64,000 bases of DNA, taken from Mesostigma viride. Taxonomy: Eukaryota; Streptophyta; Mesostigmatophyceae; Mesostigmatales; Mesostigmataceae. The notes under the pieces are model-generated. The model saw nothing but the letters and a program-made list of their open reading frames with translations, was not told where the DNA came from and did not search any database. The DNA lies in assembly GCA_009746045.1 (NCBI GenBank), contig RPFO01000253.1:4027832-4091831 (forward strand). Reading direction: 5' to 3'. This document shows, in pieces, positions 11,711-21,271 of this stretch; the first letter of the stretch is position 1; the number at the start of each line of letters is the position of its first letter. The position numbers were made by a program, and so were the translations under genes.

Positions 11711-13400
11711 ATTAATTAATTAATTAATTAAACACGTGCTCCCGTTGGGGAGTCACGGAGCACCGAAGTGCTTTTAATCCCTGTGTGTGCACACCAGGAG
11801 AAAGGGCAGAGACCCCCAGTCTCCTTCATGCCAAATGCATGCCACAGCTGCATGCAGGCACGCTAGCTAAACGGACACGCTAACGATCCGGCAGTCTGTG
11901 GGTGCAATAAGACCCATGTGAGCATATCATAACAAGGAGCGTGGGCAAGTAATCTGATCGAAGCCAGGATGTAGTGCTCATGGCTGTACAAAGACTAAGC
12001 TAAGGCTATGGCTGGTTGTGCATGTACTGTGCGTGAGCGGTGCACGTGACTAGGTATGGTGGCACAGCTAGGCAACCATTCTAAGCATGGCTGCCATGGC
12101 GGCAGTGGCTACCAATGAAGGCAAGCTAGGGCTATTCTAGTCTAGCAGCTGGGGGCGTCCACATCTTGTGGTTGATCATCAGGTCCCCGCCCCTCCAGTA
12201 CACCTTGGGTTTCTGGGGGTCCTGCTTGTGGCGGAGGTATTCAGGCCACAGGTCACGCCGCTGCTGCTGCTGAGCGGGGGTCAGGTCGTCGTCCAGCGTC
12301 CAGGTGAGGTCGTGCAACCGCTTGCGACGAGAGAGGAACCGCTGCTTGTCCTCACGGGAGGGGAAGGTGAGCAGGACTGGTGGGGGAGCCGCCTTGGACA
12401 TCCCGTGAGTGGGGAAGGCGGTGGCACCCACGCAGTTCTACCTCACCTACCAGGCCCATGAGGGTAAGGAGCTGGTCCTTAAGCTCGTCGGCAAGGTAGG
12501 TTGACGTCTCACCTGGCTTCTGGGGGAAGCGACGCAGCACCACCCGGCAGTCGCGGCGGGTGCGGTCGGTGGCCTCCCGTTGTTGAGCCTGGAGAAGGTC
12601 TTCAAGCTCCTGGAGCTTCGTAGCGATGGCGTCGGTGGTGGAGGCGGTCGCTGTCCGCAGCAGGTCGCGATCCGCATAGGAGAGGGGCGGGAGGTCACCA
12701 GCATCCAGCCGGGGTGGCTGGGATGCGATGGTGGCCGTCTGCTCCGCTATCTTTGGGACCTGTGAGGCCAGGGCCTCGGTGTGGGCGGTGATGGCTTCAA
12801 GCTTCTTCACGAGCACGCCGCACAAGTTTGCCCTCCACCTGGGTAAGGCAAGAGACAAGTGCAGCGTGCGTTTCCGATACCTGCGCCGCGGTGTGCAGCG
12901 TCGTGAACTGGGGCCAGCTGGAGCTTGTGGACGACCTTGGTTTCCACATTGGAGACCCGGGCCTCCACCGTTTTGAGCGTCGTGTTCAGCGAGGTCAGCT
13001 TCTCGGCCAACGGCCAGGTCACGTGCTCCTCCAGCACTGCTCGGATGTCATCCTTGCAGAGGCCGGGAGGAAGCCGATGTGGCTGTCGGCCGCGCAGGCT
13101 GGGCTGGGGCGCGGATCTTGGCTGCGATTTTGTCCATAGGTAGCTGGTAGAAGCTGCACAGGATGGCGAGGCGGTGGTTGAGCTCTGGCCTGGCAAAGAA
13201 CGCCTCCTGGTTAATTGTCGGCGGGGATGGGCCCTGCATGTGGCCCCATGGAGCTTGCAATCCTGGGCTAAGAAACGCACTATTTCGGCGCATTCTGCTG
13301 TGGTCAGCTGCAGCCAGTTCAGAAAAGAAAAGCGGTCGTAATCTGGTAGGTACTTTCGCCATTTGTGTTCGTGGCAGGGTTTCTTGGGCTCGGGCGAGGC
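11711..13400 (-). mobile_element. LINE copy with ORF1 but no reverse transcriptase (HAL1-like)
   Basis: In minus orientation, a decayed ORF1 (13,362-12,132) is followed by about 400 bp of 3' sequence that ends in the stem-loop at 11,752-11,739 and an (ATTA)n tail at 11,731-11,711. No reverse transcriptase sits between ORF1 and the 3' end. The arrangement resembles mammalian HAL1, an ORF1-only relative of L1. Internal deletion of ORF2 is the simplest explanation; a true non-autonomous lineage is the alternative. Confidence 0.7.
12132..13362 (-). pseudogene. LINE ORF1-like nucleic-acid-binding protein, frameshifted
   Basis: It is read in at least three frames. Pieces in order: an N-terminal region (about 13,362-13,060), a coiled-coil-like segment (VLEEHVTWPLAEKLTSLNTT onward, about 13,060-12,880), a second helical segment with LEDLLQAQQREATD, an RRM-like segment (CRVVLRRFPQKPGE, about 12,560-12,450), and the C-terminal ORF1 signature (LLTFPSREDKQRFL, DDLTPAQQQQRRDLWPEY). 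It ends at a TAG at 12,132-12,134. The order coiled coil, RRM, C-terminal domain is that of L1-type ORF1 proteins, which bind element RNA. Frameshifts near 12,860 and 12,440 make it inactive. Confidence 0.75.
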
Positions 13401-13965
13401 GCTTGGCGATGGGTTTGCTGGCGATGTTGCGAACCCAGGCGGCTGGGCAAGGACGATGGCGAGTGGGTTGGGCTGGGAGCCCGGGAAAGCTCCTTAATTT
13501 CCAAACCCCGTTTTGCTTTTGGGGTCGTCATAGCTGCTTGCATGTCACGTGCGTAACTTTGGCAATACTGCGTTTCAGCCGTAACCGATTATACTGGCAT
13601 GTGCGTCTCAAAAAAGCGCATCGAATGCAAGTGGTCTGACCGAATTTGGGGCTCAGACGCAAAAGATCTGAGCTCCGCCGTCAGCCATACCGCCGTCAGC
13701 CATTTTCGTCACTTTACGACGTAGCTAATGGATGGATATGAGCTGCACATGGATATGAGCTGCATATGTTATATTTAATGTGTCTGCCCATTTCCAGGTC
13801 AAACCGACGTTAACTGTGTTGTTTGTGGAATAGTAATTATGAATAAAACTAGGAGTTTTGGAATTTTTTATGCTTTTGGATGTCACCATTCTGTGAGCAC
13901 CAAGTGGCCAACCAAGGTGTGACTTGGCACAGTATTAAATCTGGGTACCATGGGGAAGCGTTTTG

Positions 13966-14125
13966 ATGAGTAGGGTAGTTTGGATTTTTCTAGAATAGGT
14001 AGATTAGCGTTAGGTTAGTTAGATTACGCGGCTCTCTCCACTCCACCATCCATCAAGCAAGGAATATGTGCTACATGATCTCCCAACGGAGGCATGTTAT
14101 ATAATTTAATTTAACTTAATTTAAT
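13966..14125 (+). mobile_element. LINE/SINE 3' end, family C (copy C3)
   Basis: Contains GATTAGCGTTAGGTTAG, the CCATCCATCAAGCAAGGAATATG block, the stem-loop CTCCCAACGGAG at 14,080-14,091, then a TTTAATTTAA-type tail. The same block order is at 33,430-33,582 (plus) and 47,530-47,700 (minus). Confidence 0.7.
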
Positions 14126-14221
14126 GGGGAAGCCAGCCACCAAGTTTTACCATCATCCGAATATTAGTGCAGCTATGAGGAATAAGAATGTCTTTTTTTG
14201 GCACTTTCAGACCGTTCGATC

Positions 14222-14491
14222 GAGTTGAGTTGAGTTGAGTTGAGTTGAGTTGAGTTGAGTTGAGTTGAGTTGAGTTGAGTTGAGTTGAGTTGAGTTGAGT
14301 TGAGTTGAGTTGAGTTGAGTTGAGTTGAGTTGAGTTGAGTTGAGTTGAGTTGAGTTGAGTTGAGTTGAGTTGAGTTGAGTTGAGTTGAGTTGAGTTGAGT
14401 TGAGTTGAGTTGAGTTGAGTTGAGTTGAGTTGAGTTGAGTTGAGTTGAGTTGAGTTGAGTTGAGTTGAGTTGAGTTGAGTTGAGTTGAGTT
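14222..14491. repeat. (GAGTT)n microsatellite, about 54 units
   Basis: Perfect 5-bp repeat over 270 bp. The minus-strand frame that spells a five-residue repeat through it has no independent support as a gene. Confidence 0.97.
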
Positions 14492-14691
14492 TATTTCCGC
14501 GCTCGCTGTGCGCTTTCAGCGCAGCTCGCTTCGCTCGCCGGGCGCTTCGCGCGGGTTGGCGGTCAGTTGGTCCCCTAATAATTCTTTCGTATTGGTGTTC
14601 AGTACTAAAATTCCCAGGATTTCCGGATTGGCGGGGAAGTCGCGATGCCCTGGATAGTGCCGGATGGCTACTCATCACCAAATAGTATACT

Positions 14692-15135
14692 ACTATAGGA
14701 TTACTATCCGGCCCTCCCCGAGGCCACTACAGAATCTCTGTCTGGCACACTGGCAACAGTGTGACCCCGCTCTCGCTGTAGTACCTCAGCGTCGTGCATC
14801 ACTTGATTTATTTCGTCCTGCATGTACAAGCTAGTGTTTACTTGTATTCCTCACGGTGACCTTACGCGTGCCGGTCAACCTGGCTTCCCTGGTCACATAC
14901 TGCTCCCTTCTAAACATATCCGGCACCTATCACATTACACACATTGATTGGGTAACCGGCTGGTCGATGCGTGGTACCCCTTAATTCAAGGGGTAGTAGT
15001 TCACCTAACGATATTCTCATTGGTTAATAAAGAAACCCATTTACCCGGAAATATTTCGTCCTGTACTGGGTGTGTCCTGGATGTGGGAATTACTTATAAA
15101 AGATGCATCACCCACCCACTGACAAGGCTGGTATG
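14692..15135. other. No gene recognised
   Basis: About 440 bp between the GAGTT repeat and the next LINE fragment. No coding domain or repeated block is recognised. Confidence 0.4.
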
Positions 15136-15373
15136 TTAGCCGCAAGACACGGACACCAGGGACGGGAATTCGATGTTAAAGACAGAGTTAAAAAAAGAAA
15201 GCGACCGCCGTCCCATAAATGGACGCGAAATGGATGCACGATGAATGCCCTGCTCCGCCATTAGGATATCAGTTTCGTGCGGGGAGAAGCCAGCCGTGGC
15301 TGTAGGCGGGGTGGTCTCCTTCATCACTACTTGCCATCCGCTATCCTTGCATACTGCATCTGCCTCCACCATT
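15136..15373 (-). mobile_element. LINE ORF2 C-terminal fragment (copy A9)
   Basis: The minus frame carries GWQVVMKETTPPTAT, matching the ORF2 C-terminus of copy A3 (RWQVVMKETTPKPVG, near 49,930). Only about 80 codons remain and the last part has diverged. It abuts the (ATTA)n tail of copy A8. Confidence 0.65.
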
Positions 15374-16380
15374 AATTAATTAATTAATTATCAACATCAC
15401 TCCGTTGGGAGTAGATGTAGCACATAGCCCTGAGAAGGGGCATATGGCTTTTAATACATTCTAGGCTACTTCATGCAAGGGTCGGTGGGAATGTAAGCTA
15501 CCCCTGCTCTAGGTGCACCAGGGCACCCGCACCCTCATGGTCTATCACGCTATGCCCGGGTAAGGGGGGAGCATGCCTGTGAGGGGAAAGATCATCATGG
15601 CTATACAAAAACTAGAGCGTGGCATCTCAGCAGAGAGCAGCTCTCTGCATGGGCACAGCATTACTAAATAAAACTAGGCATCGTCTGGAGTGTGGCTCAT
15701 CATAGGCACACATGTACATGATTACATAAAGCGCGTGGCTTAGCTGGAATAGGGCCTCTAGGAGGCGTACATGTACATGGCCACGGTCTATCTATTCTAC
15801 ACTACTACTGCCTCCACCATAGTACAGAGAAACCAGGAGGCAGCCCGGTTCTGAGCCCGTCACGTCTAGGGTAGCACATGTCCATGCCGAGTCTATCACG
15901 AAAAGTCCATGGCGGCGGGCCGTGGCGGCCGGCCCTGGGGGCTGGTTGGCCAAGCCGCTGGCGGGGCCGGCCAGACTGATCGAGGGCGGTCATGTCTACC
16001 CGGACTGGTGCGAGCAAGATGTCCTACAAATGCTATCCTACGATGCATGCCTATTATCTCATCTGTAATGCGTACAAGGCATGCCCTTATATACAAAGAC
16101 CCTAACGACCTACTATGTGTGGAAAACCCTCAATCATTCAGGACCTGTCGGATCATCCTGTAGAGTGTAGACGCCTAGACGGTGCCGTAACTGCCGTTCA
16201 GCGCCAAGTGACCAGCTTGTCCGTGAGCGTCCATGCCTCAACGCCGTACTAGGTGAGCACCGTGATCATGAGGACCAGGACCTTGAAGAGCACGCGCTTG
16301 CGGTCCTCGCCCACTGAGGCTTTTCGCAGATGTAATCCTTCCCAGATCATTAATTCCCGGATAGGCATGTCGTGGGCGCA
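15374..16380 (-). mobile_element. 5'-truncated LINE family A copy (A8)
   Basis: In minus orientation, degenerate ORF2 C-terminal coding sequence (about 16,330-15,805) contains GMDMCYPRRDGL and HLARTS, both shared with A2 and A3. An untranslated region follows, then the stem-loop CTCCGTTGGGAG (plus-strand reading, 15,400-15,411) and the tail at 15,391-15,371. Its 3' region also matches 20,600-20,843. The reverse transcriptase core is missing. Confidence 0.75.
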
Positions 16381-17645
16381 ACTCCATTAATTAATTAATT
16401 AATTAATTAGACTCGTGCTCCCGTTGGGGAGTCACGGAGCATTAACCCCGCGATGGATGGATGGATGGGTGCAAACATTCCTACCGGTCTAATCTATCTA
16501 CATTGGCTACATACTACATCTACCTAACAGCATTCTAACTACAACATCTATCTAGTGTCAGGCAGCCGCACGCTGCCCGAGGGGGAGCTATCTGGCGGCG
16601 TGCCTCCCGCGGGACTGCACACGCGGGCGCTTCCCCACTGGGGGGGGCTCGTTAATTGTCCTCTATGACCTGGGCCCACTTGGCCTTGTCCATCATCTTC
16701 TTCCAAATCACGGAGAGGCTGAGGCCCCCCATGTCCTCTACTAGCTGTTCCTTGAAGGTGCGGGCCTTGCGGCGTCTAACATCACTAGGCCCAGCCCACG
16801 TCCGGTGAAGGAGGTGCCGGCCAGGCTGGGCTGGTCGCAGTCCTGCGGGGGGGCCACGTGAGGTGTCTACCTGGTTGGTGCGAGCTAGGTGCCCTACAAG
16901 CTGCAGGCGGCGTTGCTTAATGGTGCTGGTGATATAGGGCATGCCCTGGTACAGGTCCTCATTGCGGACATGAGCAGCATATCCTACTCTGAAAATGGAA
17001 CGCAGCATGCTGGTGACCGCGCCGTCCAGCTTGCGGGCCAGGTCGGCGGTGAGCGGTCCACGTCTCGGCGCCATACGTGAGAACAGGAAGGACGAGGACC
17101 TTGAACAGGTCCTGTTTCTCGATCTTGCCCAGGGGCTTGCGCCACAGGGCCCGGTACTGACGTAAAGCGTGCCAGGCGAGGGAGATGCGATGGTCCACAT
17201 CAACCTCGCAGCTGGGGAGCAGGCTGCCCAGCAGCTTAGCGCGGTCCCGATACACGGGACTCGAGAGCCGTCTAGGAGATAGAGGGGCGGCGGTGAGTTG
17301 GTGAGCCCAACCGCCAGGGCCTCTGTCTTCTTGCTGACCTCAAGCCCCACTGCACGGGCCTCGAGAGCCAGGCAGTCAAGCCATGTCTGCACGTGCTCAG
17401 TGTCCTCGAAGAGGGTGGTGTCGTCTGCATAAATGATGTCTGCTAGCCGAATCTCCGTGTCCGCACCGCCATGCCAGAATTTGTTAGCAACCTGCACTCC
17501 TGGTTCAGCCCTGCCCACGATGCGGGCAAATCGCTTGCGCGCCTGAATCATTACGTATTCGACAACAATAATGAACAGGTAGGGCGACAGCACGCAGCCC
17601 TGCCACACACCCTTCTGTAAAGGGCATGGTGGCAACTCCATTACC
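16381..17645 (-). mobile_element. LINE family A copy with partial reverse transcriptase (A1)
   Basis: The minus frame from about 17,645 to 16,652 encodes the second half of a reverse transcriptase: GVWQGCVLSPYLFIIVVEYV (motif B region), IIYADDTTLFED (catalytic YADD), then the thumb and a C-terminal region with RRLQLVGHLARTNQVDTS. A frame change near 17,260-17,200 interrupts the thumb. The ORF ends at TAA (16,652). The 3' untranslated region ends with the stem-loop at 16,418-16,431 and (ATTA)n at 16,411-16,386. The fingers, motif A and the endonuclease are missing, so the copy is 5'-truncated. It lies head-to-head with A2. Confidence 0.88.
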
Positions 17646-17647
17646 AT

Positions 17648-18169
17648 GCACCGCTGTTGGTGGAGCAGCCCCGCCCTACCCCGGATCTTCACTGAGCGCC
17701 ACCTGTTCAAGGTCGTCATTCTGACGATCCTGACCTACTACGGCGCCGAGACGTGGACGCGCTGACGCATCACGCAGGAGCTGGAGAAACAACTCGAGGC
17801 AATGTCATGCACCAAGATGCTGCGCGGGGCTCTTAATACCCCCCTTGGGTTTTAGCAATGAGGATATGTGCGTTGATTTGCCATATGTTTCCCACATTCA
17901 ATTAGGCTTAGGCACCTGAGCCTATTGCAGCTATAGCTGGGCTGCACAGATCAGGTAGACACATCGGATAGACCAGCTGGCACCAAGCCCGCACAGCCCG
18001 GGCGTTTTGTCCTCACGTGGCGTGCCCCAGGCCACCGGCGCGGCCGGGCCGCCATCCATGCATGGACTTTCCGTGATAGGCTCGGCATGGACATGTGCTA
18101 CCCGAGGCGGGACGGGCTCATGCCTGGACAGCCTCCTGCTTTGTCTACGACAATGTCTGTAGTATATAT
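17648..18169 (+). mobile_element. LINE family A copy A2, 5' part
   Basis: Degenerate ORF2 thumb and C-terminal coding sequence that parallels 49,410-49,880 of A3. Visible pieces are FKVVILTILTYYGAETW, RFVLTWRAP and TFRDRLGMDMCYPRRDGL. Several stops and frameshifts are present. It continues at 19,408 after the inserted B1 element. Confidence 0.8.
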
Positions 18170-19370
18170 ATATTAAAAATATAATTACTTACAGCAGAGT
18201 GAAATCACTCAAACCATTGAAAGCAAACGCCCAGCTATAAACCTATATACAGAGCCATGTCAAAGCTCTATACTACGATAAGACCAATGGAAACGCCTAA
18301 CGGGAGGAACCTAATAGCCCTGCTGCACCGCAAAATCAGCCCGCGTACGGCGGAGCATGATGTCAGCCATGGCCCGAGTCAGCGCCACCGACAAGCGCTG
18401 ACGCCAATATGACGTCCAGGTCCGCGCCGACCATGGGGCCCGCTGGCCCTCCAGGTCCAGCCGGTCCTCCCGGAGCCGGCAACACTCCTTGAAGAAGGCG
18501 GAGGTCAGGGGCCCCATGGCCCCAAACTCCTCCAGGACAAAGGGCACCACACGATGGTGCCCGACGTCGCCGTAGGCCAGGAGCTTGGCCCGCTCCGCCC
18601 GGTCCGCCGTGTAACCTGCCGTGAGGGAGGCCCCAGCCACGTGGCTAAGAGCCAAGGGCCGCGCCACCGAAACGTCAATAAGCAGATGCCGGCCACCCCC
18701 TCAAAGTCCAGCACCACGATGTCAGGCCGGTGGTTGGGGAATAGAAGGCAGCGCCATCCGCATCCTCGGACCGGATGTTCGCGTGGGGGAAAACCGACCG
18801 AATCATGGCGAGCACCACCGTCAGGAGGACAGTGTGCAAATACAAATACCAATTCTGATTCTGTTGGCCCCCCATGCAGGCAAGGTAGTGAGTCCCCGTG
18901 GGATCCAGCGGCTGCCCACAGCTACCACAAGGCCGCCCGGCCGGAACAAGAGGCTGCGGGGCAAATAGCTGGTGCCGGAGCGCCACCGAGTAGTGGCTGG
19001 GAGCCAAGGCGAATGGGGGGGCCATGGGAAGAGCACGAAGGTACGCCGAGCCCACACTCCGCAAGGAAAGCGAGAACAGCCACGCACGTCCCTGGGCGTT
19101 GAGGTCCGCGAAAAGAGCAATCCAATCAGCCGTGTGCAGAATACCCGCGTAGGTTTTCTGGTGTTTATCGATGACGCGAGCAGGGAATGCGGCGGGAGAT
19201 TGAACGGAGGCGACCGATGGAGTGCCGCGAGGGAGGTGGCGCTGTACCGCCTGAGCGGCACGGACGGGAGAACAGGCCTGCTGGATCTCAGCATAGGCCT
19301 CCTGGATGGCGGTGACGAAGGGCAAAGGGCTGCTGGGGTCCAGGAGGTCAGGCGCTGCCGTAGTATATAT
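18170..19370 (-). mobile_element. Family B LINE fragment with restriction-like endonuclease (B1)
   Basis: In the minus frames: an upstream helical region, then CGSCGQPLDPTGTHYLAC (a CCHC zinc knuckle of the CxxC-H-C form), then RPDIVVLDFEG and LLIDVSV (a PD-D/ExK-type nuclease core), then VPFVLEEFGAMGP and the terminus near 18,311. In known non-LTR elements of the R2/R4 type this module follows the reverse transcriptase and cuts target DNA. A one-base loss near 18,735 shifts frame between PTT and RPDI. The copy is 5'-truncated. It is flanked by copies of CTGTAGTATATAT (18,157-18,169, 19,371-19,383, 19,395-19,407) and splits copy A2. Confidence 0.82.
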
Positions 19371-19407
19371 CTGTAGTATATATGTAGTATATATCTGTAG
19401 TATATAT

Positions 19408-19665
19408 GGAGGCAGATTGCTCGCAAGGATAGGTGGCAAGTAGTGATGAAGGAGACCACCCCCAATAAGTCAGTGGCGGGGCTCGATCCGCGTGTGACAC
19501 GGTTTGCCATTCATAGCGATTCGGGCCGTGGTGCCCACAACCCTGTAAGTAGGAACTAGATAACTCGCACCATCCATTCCATCCTATGTTCCTCTCGATC
19601 CCGCTGCATGAGGACTTATGCTCCCGTGACGCAGCTAGTCCCGTGTACACTAATTAACAAAATTG
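19408..19665 (+). mobile_element. LINE family A copy A2, 3' part
   Basis: Continues A2 from GGAGGCAGATTG. It carries the WQVVMKETTP region, the GIHSDSGRGAH-type region and an untranslated segment matching 49,990-50,110 of A3 (CCATTCCATCC, GAGGACTTATGCTC), and ends near CACTAATTAAC. The join 18,169/19,408 restores the order seen in A3. Confidence 0.8.
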
Positions 19666-20236
19666 TCACTTTAGTGGTCAACGCCGGCGGACTACCTGCG
19701 GACTGCTTGACGCGGAGTCGCCGGGCTACATGCAAGTTCTTACCAAACTCGCCCTTTGTTGCTGCCGCGCCATTTTCTACTTCTTTTCGTCACATGGCTT
19801 GCGTTGGGTTCAATTCGTCGAGCATCGACGCTCATCGACGGTGCAATCCGACGGCGGAGAATAAGTTCGCCGCAGCACAGCGACGCAAGGGCTCTTTTCC
19901 ATGTACAACGTGAGATGCAAAGCTAGCCCGCATCGCTGACCGGAAATTCTGTCCAACACCGTCGTATAGTACTACCAGCCTCACACGCCTCCTAGCCCGC
20001 CTTGAGCGGGATGAGGCCCAGTCGACACGCCGGCTACCCCAGCCAGGACGGAGACGACGCATATCCGTCCTGAAAGAAAGCTTCCATGCGTTGACAAGCA
20101 TTAACCCCAATCGCCACCCTCCCCCCCCCCCCCCCCCCCCACCCCACCCCCACCTCCAGCACTACCCTTCTCTGGACACCCCCACCCCCACCCCCACCCC
20201 CCCGCTAATAGGGCAACGACCCATTCTTGGTATTGC
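19666..20236. other. No gene recognised; C-rich tract
   Basis: No coding domain is recognised. A poly-C run (about 20,120-20,140) and (CCCCCA)n-like sequence to about 20,200 mark a low-complexity spot. Confidence 0.5.
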
Positions 20237-20433
20237 AAGTTTTAACCTAGGGCAACGTGCGGCTGCCTAGATAGATGTTGTAGCTAGAATGCTGTTAGAT
20301 AGATGTAGTATGTAGCCAATGTAGATAGATTATAGACCGGTAGGAATGTTTGCACCCATCCATCCATCCATCGGGGTTAATGCTCCGTGACTCCCCAACG
20401 GGAGCACGAGTCTAATTAATTAATTAATTAATA
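20237..20433 (+). mobile_element. 5'-truncated LINE family A 3' end (copy A6)
   Basis: Same 3' untranslated region as A1 in the opposite orientation: GTGCGGCTGCCTAGATAGATG, (CCAT)n, the stem-loop CTCCCCAACGGGAG at 20,391-20,404, and CACGAGTC followed by (TAAT)n to 20,433. Confidence 0.87.
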
Positions 20434-20599
20434 GTACTACCAGTCGACCGCATCTCTGCCTTTTAACCGTCGAATGCGCGCAATTGATCTAGAAAGTAGA
20501 AACGTCTCCGCGACACTTCCGCGACTTCAGTAAGTACTTTCCGTCACCCTTGACATGTATGTTGTCGTACAACACTACAAATTAACGCCAATAGAAACT

Positions 20600-20843
20600 C
20601 GCCTCCACACATTTATCTCCTCAAGCCGCCCTGGGTGCCTGTGCTTGTTAAGGAGGCATGAACCATCATGGCGGTGCAGGTGCACCTAGTGCACCCAGAG
20701 CAGGTGATAGTTGTACATCCTCCACCTGCAGGTTGTCGCCCTGATTGTATTACAAACCCATAGATGCCCCTTTCTCAGGGCTATGAGTTACATATGCTCC
20801 CAACGGAGCTATGATTTTAATTAATTAATTAATTAATTAATCT
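20600..20843 (+). mobile_element. Retroelement 3' end, type D
   Basis: The blocks GTGCAGGTGCACCTAG, TGTACATCCTCCACC and TCTCAGGGCTATG lead to the stem-loop CTCCCAACGGAG (20,797-20,808) and an (AATT)n tail to 20,843. The same order appears inverted in the 3' region of A8 (15,374-15,560) and in part at 33,583-33,710. Confidence 0.7.
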
Positions 20844-21161
20844 CGATAGAGGCATGCATGAATAATTTAATGTCAAGGTACCTCTTCATTAATCTCGGCC
20901 CCCACTCTCTGCTAATTTGCTATAGTGTGCTAAAAAGAGCCAATTTGGATCCGACTTAAAAAGTGTCACAGGGACATTAATTAAATTGCATGATCCTGCA
21001 TGCCACACTGATGGCAGCACAGATCGAAAAACAACATTGCAGCGACCAACAAGGACAGTGACCATGGTGGCCACAGGCTGCCGCACCGTACATACACTCA
21101 TGCATGCGTGTCTCTCGCAGCACTACGCTTTACGCTATGCGCACGGTGCACACTTGTCAAT

Positions 21162-21166
21162 TTACA
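21162..21166 (-). promoter_or_regulatory. Possible poly(A) signal of K2
   Basis: TGTAA on the minus strand about 106 nt beyond the K2 stop codon. TGTAA is the usual poly(A) signal in chlorophycean algae, and the spacing fits. A 5-mer is weak evidence alone. Confidence 0.35.
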
Positions 21167-21271
21167 TACAAATGTAATTAGGGCGTCCTGATGCCAACAA
21201 GACGTCACGCAACGGGGGGAAAGGAGGCCTGCAAGCTTAATCCTAGTTGGCATCTTACTGCGAACGCAACC

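Noticed and set aside
14121..14681. Five-residue repeat protein on the minus strand
   Set aside because: Translation of the (GAGTT)n microsatellite.
16381..18169. L1-style twin-priming inversion
   Set aside because: Both halves carry their own 3' ends, so they are two copies joined head-to-head, not one inverted copy.
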